From Nocardioides carbamazepini (GTDB lineage: Bacteria > Actinomycetota > Actinomycetes > Propionibacteriales > Nocardioidaceae), in contig NZ_JAHTLF010000018.1 of NCBI RefSeq assembly GCF_024614185.1, positions 407,821 to 471,820 of the forward strand: a stretch of DNA of 64,000 bases, read 5' to 3'. Position 1 is the first letter of the stretch. Each line of letters starts with the position of its first letter. The position numbers and the translations under genes are program-made. The notes beneath the pieces are model-generated. The model made no database searches and was not told the DNA's origin. It saw only the letters and a program-made list of their open reading frames with translations. Of this stretch, positions 51,780 through 59,742 are shown piece after piece.

Positions 51780-54481
51780 CCGGGCATCAGCCTCCGCGCC
51801 CCACAGTCCAAGTCGGCAATGGACGCTTTGGTCAGCAGCTCGAAAAGCTGCGTCCCTACGCCGATGGCGGCGGGGATCGCCAGTTCAGCTGCTCGGATGG
51901 CCATATGCGAGTTCGCTCCCCCGTAGCGGGTGATCATGCCCGCGATCGGATATCCGAAGATCCAGTCAAACCCGGGGTCGGCTGCCTCGATCGCGACGAT
52001 CTTGCCGCTCAAGTCCGACATCTCGCCCCGCGCCACGACGCGCACTGGAGCCTTGACCCGTCCGCTCCCGATGAAGTTCGGCACCGCACTCGAAGCCTCA
52101 AACCATTCCAGCTGCGAAGGCGCGCTGAGGTACTCGGGCAGCCGGACGGCGGACATCAGCCCGAAATGGGCAGCTCGGCGGTCGGACAGATTTCGGAGAT
52201 GAGCCGCGTCAGTAGCCCACTCGTAGCCCCCGTGCCAGAGGTCACCCAGTCTTAGGTAGGACAACACTGGGCGAGGCAGGCCGGACGTCTGGGCGTAGTG
52301 GTTGGCTATCGACTCGAGCGCCGCGGAAAGGTGGCGGGTGAAGTCGAACTTCACCTTCTCTCTCAGCTCCGCAGCCTCGCGGATGAAGGTGGCGAGTTGC
52401 TGAGTGTCGACCGGAAGCTTCGCCCGTGACAGCGCACGCGCCACTGCCCTGTCGTTCTCGAGTGGCCATGGGCGCCTGGGGGGCCAGCGTTTTTCGGCGG
52501 GAGAGCGCTGCTCGATACGATCGTCAGCCGGTTCGCCGCTCCATTTGACGAAGGGGCCGAGGAAGAGTTCAGGGTCGTCCCCGTAGACGGGCGATTCTAT
52601 GTCGTACGTGCCCGGCCGAAGATGCTGGTACGTGGCGACGAAGTCCTTCCACGACATCGTCCCTCGCTGAACCCGCTGGCCGTCGAAGATCAGCTCGTCC
52701 GAGACGGTGCTCAGGGAAGTCATGAAGGCCTCAACGTGTTCGGCTGTTGTAAGACCGGTTGCTTGCAAACTGCGAACGAACGATGCCGCGACGAACCCTG
52801 CTCGGGCAGCATCGGCGAATGCGGGTGTGCCTTCTGCGCGAATGAACCCGAGGCGGGCGGTGGCGTCGTCCAGCGGGCTCGTGCCGACATGGAGTTGACG
52901 AGATCGTGCGAAGTACTCGGATGCGCGCTGGGGCACGTTCAAAGCCGCCAGCGTCACCTGCCGCAGCCCAGCCTCGAGTTCAGCCGCTTGCGACGCTGTC
53001 AGCCCCGCAGCCGAGAACTCGCTGGCCGCCGTCGGCCATCCGAAGTCCAGACACGTTGTTGCGATATCGAACTCGATCTTGTCGTGTAGATGCGGCGATC
53101 TGTCGAGCTTAGCTAGGTAGTGGGAAACCAGCGCCTGCGCGGTGCCGTCCGAGACGCTGGCCGGGACGAACGAGGAGAACGAAGCACGAACATCGATGAA
53201 GGCATACCCACCAACGTTGCGCATTAGTGGCACTGAGCCGACATCGCGGTAGCCGAGCCGAGCTCTGCTCTGAGACCACACTTCATCGGTGATGAGATAT
53301 TCGTAGAGCGATCGCGCAAGTGGCCGAGGTCGCAGGCCGATCATTTCGGCGGGGTTCCAATCGGACATGCCACTCAAATGGATGCCCTCGCCCAGCCTTC
53401 GGGTGCCGGCAAGAACGCGAAACTCGCTCTTGACGGCATGGACGCCAACTGCGTAGGCGTGGTCGGCCTCTCGCGCGTCGGCGTCGCCGGTCAGGCGGCG
53501 CACTTGGAGGAGTACCAGTTCCCCGTCTCGTGTCATCGCGAACTCGATGTCGAGCTCCGTCGAGCCAATCACGTCCTCAAGTTCATGAGCCAACGCGATC
53601 GCTGCCCGAACCCATACGGGCAGACGGGCATCTGTCAGTGCCGCCGGGGCGTCTCGCGCAACGTAGAACATGCGGTCCACGCCGACTCCAGCTGTGACGG
53701 TGTCTGTTCGCCCAGTGCTGTCGTCGCCGACGACGACGTAGTAGGGCGCTTTCGTCCGCATCTCTCTCGTGGTGACAACGCCCGCCGCCTCGACGTCCTC
53801 GAGCGCAGGCTGAACGAGGACTTCGTCGGCTGGGTGGGGCTCGCCATAGGACTCCCACACTTCGTCGAATGCGGCGAGCAGTCGATCCCGGTCAGTCGGC
53901 ACGATCCCGTAGATGGACTTGTAGCGCCCGGCCTGCGACGCATGCCAGGAGTCCTCGCTGGCCGCGGAGCTGCGCACGATGATCTTCTCGGTCGCGAACA
54001 TGGCCGCCACCTCGTCCAACACCTGGTCCGGACCATCGCTCCAGGCGTCCCGGGTGACTGTCAGCTGTTCGAGTGTGCGTGCGGAATGCAGCCTTCCGTG
54101 CAGTCGCGCGAGAGTCTGCGCCTTGGTTCCGAGTAGAAACCGTGCTCGCGCATCCGTGTCTGAATCGTCGGCCCAATCTGCGGCTTCGACAACCAGCTCG
54201 GGACCGCTCCGGTCCGGACACTCCACGATGGCGAGGAGGCTGCGCTCGCCGTAGATGACGATGCGGCCAGGGACATCTCGTGTCGTCGTGCCGGCTGTCT
54301 TGAGCCGGAAGTAGGCGTGCCGGTGCAAGGTCACGCGGATTCCTGGGATGTGGAGCGCGGCCAGCTCCTGTGCCGCGTGCGCGAGAAGGGCCCTCCGCCG
54401 CGAGGGATCGACTGCTGTGGGCACGAGACTGTCGGCCCAGCCCGCACGAACGAGCGCGGCATTCCTGGTCGGTGCTGGCAT
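51776..54481 (-). CDS. PEP-synthase-fold dikinase, probable L-glutamine kinase
   Basis: 901 residues: an N-terminal region of about 150 residues, an ATP-grasp domain (R170-S-S-A-A-S-E-D177, and LDIEFAMTRDGELVLLQVRR), a long middle domain, and a C-terminal swivelling phosphohistidine domain with YGGANSHMAIRAAEL (His859). Cj1418 of Campylobacter has this plan and phosphorylates the amide nitrogen of L-glutamine with ATP, giving AMP and phosphate. The pyruvate-binding barrel of PEP synthase is not recognisable, which supports a non-PEP substrate. It is somewhat longer than Cj1418. The ATG shares one base with the exporter stop. Confidence 0.85.
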   Translation of the reverse strand: MPAPTRNAALVRAGWADSLVPTAVDPSRRRALLAHAAQELAALHIPGIRVTLHRHAYFRLKTAGTTTRDVPGRIVIYGERSLLAIVECPDRSGPELVVEAADWADDSDTDARARFLLGTKAQTLARLHGRLHSARTLEQLTVTRDAWSDGPDQVLDEVAAMFATEKIIVRSSAASEDSWHASQAGRYKSIYGIVPTDRDRLLAAFDEVWESYGEPHPADEVLVQPALEDVEAAGVVTTREMRTKAPYYVVVGDDSTGRTDTVTAGVGVDRMFYVARDAPAALTDARLPVWVRAAIALAHELEDVIGSTELDIEFAMTRDGELVLLQVRRLTGDADAREADHAYAVGVHAVKSEFRVLAGTRRLGEGIHLSGMSDWNPAEMIGLRPRPLARSLYEYLITDEVWSQSRARLGYRDVGSVPLMRNVGGYAFIDVRASFSSFVPASVSDGTAQALVSHYLAKLDRSPHLHDKIEFDIATTCLDFGWPTAASEFSAAGLTASQAAELEAGLRQVTLAALNVPQRASEYFARSRQLHVGTSPLDDATARLGFIRAEGTPAFADAARAGFVAASFVRSLQATGLTTAEHVEAFMTSLSTVSDELIFDGQRVQRGTMSWKDFVATYQHLRPGTYDIESPVYGDDPELFLGPFVKWSGEPADDRIEQRSPAEKRWPPRRPWPLENDRAVARALSRAKLPVDTQQLATFIREAAELREKVKFDFTRHLSAALESIANHYAQTSGLPRPVLSYLRLGDLWHGGYEWATDAAHLRNLSDRRAAHFGLMSAVRLPEYLSAPSQLEWFEASSAVPNFIGSGRVKAPVRVVARGEMSDLSGKIVAIEAADPGFDWIFGYPIAGMITRYGGANSHMAIRAAELAIPAAIGVGTQLFELLTKASIADLDCGARRLMPG

Positions 54482-55689
54482 CAGATGACTGCCGTCGCCG
54501 AGGTTGCCATTGCGGTGCGGAGCCGAACCGCGAGCACAGCCAGCAAAGCCGCGCCTGCGAGCATCGCGATCCAGTAGCCGACGAAAGAGAAGTAGCCAAT
54601 CGCAAGAACGGCGACGACGCTGCCGATGGTGGTGCTGCCAGTGAAGCCGGCGCTGTAGAACGCGCCGTACGACCCAAGGCGGTCTGGAGGGCTAATTCGC
54701 AGAAGCAAGACGGGAAAGCTGGGGCTGAAGAGGCATTCGCCGAGCCCGAAAAGCACCGCGAAGGCGAACATTCCAGCCACTGGGTGGCCTACTTGAACGA
54801 GGATCAGTACAACCGCGGCGGCGACGATCCAAACGACTGCCATGATCAATGGAAGTGATTCCGGCGACACGGTGCGAGACGCGAGTCGCGAAAGTGGGAT
54901 CTGCAGGATGACCACAGCGGTCGAGTTCAAGGCTACGAACACCCCCACAGTCCAGGACGGTGCCTCAAGTATTCCCTGCAACAAGAGAGGTGCCGCGGTC
55001 TCCAGTTGAGCGAATCCAAGGATCATCGCCAAGCTCGCGGTCGCGACAAGTAGCATGAGGCGGCGGTCGCCGAGCACCCTCATTTTGAGCCCGGGCCCTG
55101 TCGTCGCGGTCGCTCTCGCAGCCGGCACCATGGCAACCGCGATCGTGAGAAGGACATAGGACGCCGCGTTGAGGGCGAACGCAATTCGATAGCTGTCCGG
55201 GGCCTGGTCGCTGGTGAGGACACTTCCGAGCAGAGCGCCTGCTCCGAGCCCTAGATTGATGAGGACGTAGTTCACCGAAAACAGATGCCCGTGCTCATCC
55301 TCGTTGCCGAGGCCCCGCATGAGCGCTGGTAGCCCGGCGTTAAACAGCCCGTTGCCCGCCCCGATTAGAACCACCCCCACAACTGGGTGCAGGCCGGCGG
55401 TAGTGGCGAGCACGAGGTACCCGCTGAGTTGGAGGACGGTGGCGACGACGACGATGGGCCTGGGGCCAAGCTTGTCGATCTTGTGCCCCATCCCCAAAGC
55501 GCAAACAACATTCGCTGCTGCAAGTGCGCCGAGCAGCAACGCGGTCCCCAGCGATGATCGACCCTGAACGTTATGGAAGTAGTGGCCGAGGAATGGGAGG
55601 GCCAGGCCGGTGCCGACAGATGAAGCGGCATAAGCCGCCCAGAAGCCGAGACGCGACCGTCGCCCGGCCGTACTGACCGGACGCCTCAT
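54481..55689 (-). CDS. MFS exporter of the biosynthetic cluster
   Basis: 402 residues from ATG, or a few more from in-frame GTGs at 55698/55701 that are nearer to a GGGAGG. About twelve helices; LGFWAAYAASSVGTGLALPFLGHYF first, LVLIGAGNGLFNAGLPALMRGLGNE in the middle. It is of the MdtH/drug-resistance style of major facilitator. As the gene before the kinase it most likely exports the product and gives self-resistance. Confidence 0.85.
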   Translation of the reverse strand: MRRPVSTAGRRSRLGFWAAYAASSVGTGLALPFLGHYFHNVQGRSSLGTALLLGALAAANVVCALGMGHKIDKLGPRPIVVVATVLQLSGYLVLATTAGLHPVVGVVLIGAGNGLFNAGLPALMRGLGNEDEHGHLFSVNYVLINLGLGAGALLGSVLTSDQAPDSYRIAFALNAASYVLLTIAVAMVPAARATATTGPGLKMRVLGDRRLMLLVATASLAMILGFAQLETAAPLLLQGILEAPSWTVGVFVALNSTAVVILQIPLSRLASRTVSPESLPLIMAVVWIVAAAVVLILVQVGHPVAGMFAFAVLFGLGECLFSPSFPVLLLRISPPDRLGSYGAFYSAGFTGSTTIGSVVAVLAIGYFSFVGYWIAMLAGAALLAVLAVRLRTAMATSATAVI

Positions 55690-55737
55690 CTCGAGCACCA
55701 CGTGGACCGAGCCTCCCACCCGTTGTTTGCCTGGCGT

Positions 55738-56027
55738 TTACCCCACGTGCTCCATCGAGGTCCATTCGGCATCGATCGCCTTCGTAGGATCGGTCAACAT
55801 ATTCGCTGGCACATCGCGACTGATCACCCTGCCGATCCTGCCGAGAACCACATGCCCAGCAACGAGGAAAATCGACGACGCCTTGTCGGATCTTGCGTTG
55901 GGTGTCGTGCCCGCGAGTTTGCTGTTCTTGATGCACGCATGTCGGATCGCTTCCTCGGCGCCGCTGTTGGTGACCGCTCGATGACGATGTGCCGAGTCTC
56001 TCCCGTCATCAGCTGCGTGTTAGGCAC
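55738..56027 (-). pseudogene. small cluster protein in two frames (frameshift)
   Basis: A GTG frame starts VPNTQLMTGETRHIVIE; around 55975 the convincing sequence moves to the next register and reads AVTNSGAEEAIRHACIKNSK, then SSIFLVAGHVVLGRIGRVIS, then LTDPTKAIDAEWTSMEHVG to a TAA, 49 bases before the exporter ATG. The total of 290 bases is not a multiple of three, so a single-base lesion (or sequencing error) is implied. No family is recognised; about 96 residues would be restored. It looks like the first gene of the cluster. Confidence 0.5.
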
Positions 56028-56209
56028 GTGACCGGGGAAGTTCGGTCTGCGCCTGGTTCTTTGTCAGGGGCGTGACAAAGAGCTTTCGGCTGAAGTACCC
56101 GCGTGTTCGAGAGGGCCAGTACTGGAACGGGCCACCCCGTCGCTACTCGCGAAGTCTTGGCGCCCGGCGAAGTGCCCGTGGGCAGAGATGCCTGCGCGCC
56201 GGAGCGTGC

Positions 56210-56232
56210 GCGCAGAGCACCGTGCTCTGCGC
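56210..56232. repeat. 23-bp near-perfect palindrome
   Basis: GCGCAGAGCAC (56210-56220), one base, then GTGCTCTGCGC (56222-56232). It lies in a 365-base stretch (56028-56392) where I find no supportable gene on either strand. It could be an operator or the hairpin end of a lost transcript. Confidence 0.6.
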
Positions 56233-56392
56233 CGCTGAACGGCTTGGATCCCTCGGTTCAGGACCTTCTGTGATCACTGATCGGAGACCCTCGCATGCCC
56301 TGGACCTAGAGGCCGTGGGTGTCAGCACATAGGGCCCCTTCACCGTACGCGAGCGGCTGCGCCTAGACGAGGCAGTGTCTGGTGCGAGCGAG

Positions 56393-56874
56393 TCAGTCGA
56401 GACTGAGCGTGTCGATCTGGTTGCCGTTGACGTCGTACACGGGTGTCGTGGGCGACCCGTTCTTCTCCCACTCCGCCTGGCGCTTCGCGATTTCGTCGAG
56501 GCTCAGGTTCTCGTCGTCACCGAAGACGACGTCAGCATCGGCGTACCCTCGTTGCCGCCGTCTCCGAGCACGAGCACGAGATCAGGAAGCAGCGCACTGA
56601 ACTGCTCCTGATCGGCCACACCGCCCCGGGACGGCACCTCCGCGGGAACGGGCGCCGCCCCGTAGGTGCGCCCGTCCGGCAAGACACCCTGCGGCGCGTC
56701 TGGGGGAAGGATGCACTTGACCAGGGGCTGAGAGTCCTGGCGGGGAAGGGCCAGCGGCTCTGGTGCGTCGTCGTTCGAGGTCAGCGTGGCCACGGCTGCA
56801 CCAGTGCCGACCCCGAGCATGGCGACACCGAACGCCACAACGCCCGCAATCTTGACGCGACGAGACTTGAACAC
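56393..56874 (-). pseudogene. membrane-anchored or secreted protein, frameshifted
   Basis: GTG after GGAGG starts VFKSRRVKIAGVVAFGVAML, one N-terminal helix, then a polar domain (ILPPDAPQGVLPDGRTYGAA, PDLVLVLGDGGNEG). Near 56548 the plausible sequence shifts register and continues YADADVVFGDDENLSLDEIA, then QAEWEKNGSPTTPVYDVNGN and QIDTLSLD to a TGA. 482 bases is not a multiple of three. I recognise no family. The good second half argues for a very recent lesion or a sequencing error rather than old decay. Confidence 0.6.
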
Positions 56875-57104
56875 CGGCACCTCCAACGACAGCGAGAATG
56901 CGCCTCTGGGCAGCGTGTGACGCGAGTCATATCGCGGCATGCTCTCGCCAACATGGCCCGCAAACCACGGAGCTTCACGATCGCCGCCGCTCTCGCCGCG
57001 GCTGCCACCTACGCCGTCACCGCGACCACGGCGGCATTTGCGTGGGAAGTTGCCCTCAGCCCTCCGGAGGTGACCTTCTTCCCGCAACCCGCCGTCGGCA
57101 ACTG

Positions 57105-57551
57105 GTCGCCGCCTTCAACATCCCCACCGGGAAGTGATCGCCGACCTGCACCGGCGACACCGCGCGATCGAGTTCAAGAAGTTCCTGGTCACGATCGGCA
57201 AAACGTCCCCGACGAACTCGACATCCACCTCGCGTGCGACAACTACGCCACCCCCAAGACCGACGACATCAACAACTGGCTGGCCGCCACCCCCGATTCC
57301 GCATCCGCTTCCCCCCACCCCCCACCGGATCGTCCTGGGTCAACCAGATCGAACGCTGGTTCGGACTCATCACCGCCAAACTCATCCGCCGCGGCATCCA
57401 CCCCACCGTGACCGACCTCGAAGACGACATCCGCTCCTGGAGCGACAACTGGAACGAGAACCCCAGGCCCTTCACCTGGGCCAAGACCGCCGACGAAATC
57501 TTCGACAGCCTCGCAAAACACCTGTCGCGAATCTCAGGCGCAATACACTAG
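57105..57551 (+). pseudogene. IS630-family transposase remnant
   Basis: Pieces of a DDE transposase appear in different registers: VIADLHRRHRAIEFKKFLVT, then DELDIHLACDNYATPKTDDI, then TGSSWVNQIERWFGLITAKL and FTWAKTADEIFDSLAKHLSR with the ending ISGAIH. At least two frameshifts separate them and the N-terminal half is missing. Just upstream (from ATG 56953) a plus-strand frame reads MARKPRSFTIAAALAAAATY and has a signal-peptide look (ending TTAAFA); it is cut off by the remnant and may be the start of a lost secreted protein. Confidence 0.75.
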
Positions 57552-58543
57552 TAGCGCTCTGCCTCGCGGTCCGACATGTCCCAATGCAAGTCGGCTTGCG
57601 CCGCCTTGCTGATCCCGGCGTTGGTGGCGTCATCCGCAGGCCGGGGGTTCTCCGCGTCGCCACCGCTGGCTACTCGAGGCGCCCGCCATTGCTTCTGGCC
57701 GCTCTGGACAACAACCTCATATTCCCATCCAACGAGTTGCTGGAGTTTCGTGCCGAAGTGACGCGCCCTGCCGCCGCTGACGGTTGATTCGTCGAACTTG
57801 AGGATCAGTCGGTTGCGGGGCCCGTGCCGGATCATCTCAGGCCATGTGTCGAGGATGTCGGCGAGCTCAGCCACGATGTCGCCGATCTCCCTCGGAGCGC
57901 CTGCAGACCCTTCAGCCATGTGCCTGCGCGTACCGAGGGCGGTGTCCCTCCCCCGGTCTCGGCTCATGTCCCGGAGCAGTTGCAAAGCCTCGTCGACCTT
58001 GTCCTCGACGCCCCGGCCGCCCTCTTCGGAGAGGTGTTCTTCCTCGTCGACTCCTGCGGAGGGCTCGTCCGCGGGGATCGCGTCGAGAGCCTTCTTCAAC
58101 TCTGGCCAGTAACGGTCGAAGCGACGTCCAGCCTTCTCCTCGTCGATCTCCAGCCGCGACGCGATGACCTTGACCACCTCGCGCATGCCCTCTTGATCGA
58201 GAATCGCGAGCTGGAACTGCGCCAGTGGGCCGGCCAGGTCGGTCTTCTTCTTGTAGCCAACGAGGAGGCTGATCACACTCTGCGGCTGGTCGATGACCTT
58301 GCTGAGCGCTCCAGCCTCGAAGTTGATCCAAGGCGCGCCGGCGTTGGTGGGGGTGACCATGATCAGCCCAATCCGCGACTCGCCGAGGCTCTCTTCGATC
58401 TTCTCCAGAGCGCGTTGTCCGAGTCGGATGTCGGTCGACGACATGAACAGTTCGAGGTGATCAAACAACTCGGGCAGCCAACGACGAATCGCATCTGCGA
58501 TCGCGTTCGACTGCTCGCCGGACCAACTGATGAAGATCTTCAC
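57548..58543 (-). CDS. TIR-domain protein
   Basis: 331 residues from a GTG preceded by AGGG. The N-terminal 130 residues are a TIR_2-type domain: MKIFISWSGEQSNAIADAI, ELFMSSTDIRLGQRALEKIEESLGES, and GLIMVTPTNAGAPWINFEAGAL with the candidate NADase glutamate Glu76. After an acidic linker (about 175-205) comes a C-terminal region of unknown fold rich in charged helices and a beta stretch (LQQLVGWEYEVVVQSGQKQW). Bacterial TIR proteins often degrade NAD+ in anti-phage defence, but no partner sensor gene is visible next to it. It is in a mobile context beside a recombinase remnant. Confidence 0.82.
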   Translation of the reverse strand: MKIFISWSGEQSNAIADAIRRWLPELFDHLELFMSSTDIRLGQRALEKIEESLGESRIGLIMVTPTNAGAPWINFEAGALSKVIDQPQSVISLLVGYKKKTDLAGPLAQFQLAILDQEGMREVVKVIASRLEIDEEKAGRRFDRYWPELKKALDAIPADEPSAGVDEEEHLSEEGGRGVEDKVDEALQLLRDMSRDRGRDTALGTRRHMAEGSAGAPREIGDIVAELADILDTWPEMIRHGPRNRLILKFDESTVSGGRARHFGTKLQQLVGWEYEVVVQSGQKQWRAPRVASGGDAENPRPADDATNAGISKAAQADLHWDMSDREAERY

Positions 58544-58689
58544 GTGCGGGACCCTACGCAGAGCCAGCTCAGCGCGTCCCCGGAACGCGACGGTTCGGAG
58601 ATTAGCTCCAACGCTTGAACAGTGCCGGTCCGTCGTGAGACGGCGCAGGGGCGGAGCAGTTGGAGGTGGGTCTCGGCTTCGCGCGAGGT

Positions 58690-58960
58690 CGAGCGCGGTC
58701 TCGTGGTCGACCTGGAGGCGTCGTACGCCGGTCGGGCCGATGGCCGCAGCACGCTCGGGCGTCATGGTCGTGAGTTGGTGTCCATCGCTCCCCCACTCGG
58801 CCTGGACTGGTCCGGCGTCGAAGTCGTCGTTGGCGACGGCGCCCGCGATGGCGCGGCCGGCACCGGCGGCCGCCTCGGGGTAGAGGTCGAGGGTGGTGGC
58901 CACCGAGGAGTGACCCATCAGGTCCGCGACCGCGCGGGGGTCCTTGGAGCGCTGCGCAGG
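58690..58960 (-). pseudogene. tyrosine recombinase (integrase) C-terminal remnant
   Basis: In frame with the TIR gene but upstream of it lies KDPRAVADLMGHSSVATTLD then LYPEAAAGAGRAIAGAVA. The G-H-S-S-x-x-T-T-L-D-x-Y pattern is the C-terminal catalytic block of phage-type integrases, including the nucleophilic tyrosine. The N-terminal arms and core are absent. It lies about 300 bases from the 3' end of tRNA-Thr, the usual position for an island integrase. The remaining 58961-59227 holds nothing else I can support. Confidence 0.65.
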
Positions 58961-59227
58961 ACGCTGCGATCGGGAGCTCGACGCGAGGAGCAGTGGCGCT
59001 CGGGCAGACGTTGCACACAGCGCTCGCAACAAGGACCTCGGCGCGTACGGCAACCGAGGTTCCAGTTGCTTCGACCCACGCGAGGTCAACGGTCCCGATC
59101 CGGCTGCTGGCCGGCGAGTCGGTGCCGCAGGTCAGGCCCCGATCGCCCCACGCGAAGGGCCTGTCTCAGCAGGGCCTCCGGAAACGTGTCGCAAACATGT
59201 CAATCAGCTGAAGCGGACCCAAAACGT

Positions 59228-59269
59228 ACAGTGGCTCTGACCGGCATTTCTGCTGGTCAGAGCCACTGT
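59228..59269 (-). terminator. intrinsic terminator of the tRNA-Thr gene
   Basis: Perfect 15-bp stem (59228-59242 with 59255-59269, ACAGTGGCTCTGACC and its complement) with a 12-base loop. On the minus strand it is followed closely by TTTT. It starts seven bases after the tRNA 3' end. Confidence 0.85.
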
Positions 59270-59275
59270 CGTCGG

Positions 59276-59348
59276 AGCCGCCTGTCGGAATCGAACCGAC
59301 GACCTAGTCATTACGAGTGACTCGCTCTACCGACTGAGCTAAGGCGGC
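59276..59348 (-). tRNA. tRNA-Thr (anticodon CGT)
   Basis: Cloverleaf folds completely: acceptor GCCGCCT / AGGCGGC, D stem GCTC / GAGC, anticodon stem AGTCA / TGACT with loop CTCGTAA (anticodon CGT), T stem GTCGG / CCGAC with TTCGATT. 73 bases, CCA not encoded, discriminator T. Its 3' end is the probable attachment site of the island on its low-coordinate side. Confidence 0.96.
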
Positions 59349-59440
59349 CTGCCGCCCGTGGGCGACCGCGGAAGCATACCGACGCGACCGAGGCGAGGGC
59401 GAATCGACCCGGCCAGACGACCGGACCACGATGCCGAGTC

Positions 59441-59602
59441 TCAGGCGGCGGCGACCTCGCGGGCGGTGAAGTGGCTCTGGGGGGCGCCGCACCAGCAGGT
59501 GAAGTGGATCTGGAAGCCGTCCGCGACGTTGTCGAGGCCGGTGAGCTGGTCGGGGAAGATCAGCTCGCGCCGGGCACAGGACGTGCAGTGGTGGGTGAAC
59601 AT
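59441..59602 (-). CDS. 53-residue zinc-ribbon-like protein
   Basis: ATG six bases after AAGGAGG, a very strong site. The sequence starts MFTHHCTSCARRELIFPDQL and has C-x2-C near the N-terminus and C-W-C-G near residue 39, a likely zinc-binding pair, with several histidines. Function unknown; proteins of this kind are widespread in actinobacteria near tRNA and housekeeping genes. Confidence 0.8.
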   Translation of the reverse strand: MFTHHCTSCARRELIFPDQLTGLDNVADGFQIHFTCWCGAPQSHFTAREVAAA

Positions 59603-59742
59603 GGGAGGCCTCCTTCGAGCATCCGGGAACATCGGTGACCCTTCTATTCTCCGGCGCCACGAGGACAAGGGGTAGGCTCTCTTTCCTGATGCTCCTCTAG
59701 GGATTCCCTAGGGTTCCCGAGCCAGAGCAAGGGGACGCGCCG

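Noticed and set aside
51776..54481. Housekeeping PEP synthase or rifampin phosphotransferase
   Set aside because: The neighbours are a GATase-fold hydrolase and a cytidylyltransferase in Cj1418-1416 order, and no PEP/pyruvate barrel motif is recognisable; kept only as an alternative.
56072..56332. Plus-strand 86-residue frame and a minus-strand tail in the stretch before the cluster
   Set aside because: No ribosome-binding site, no family, and composition typical of chance frames; only the palindrome is supportable.
59276..59348. Intact attachment-site pair for the island
   Set aside because: I looked for a copy of the tRNA 3' end near the left edge and elsewhere and found only short chance matches, so no att repeat is claimed.
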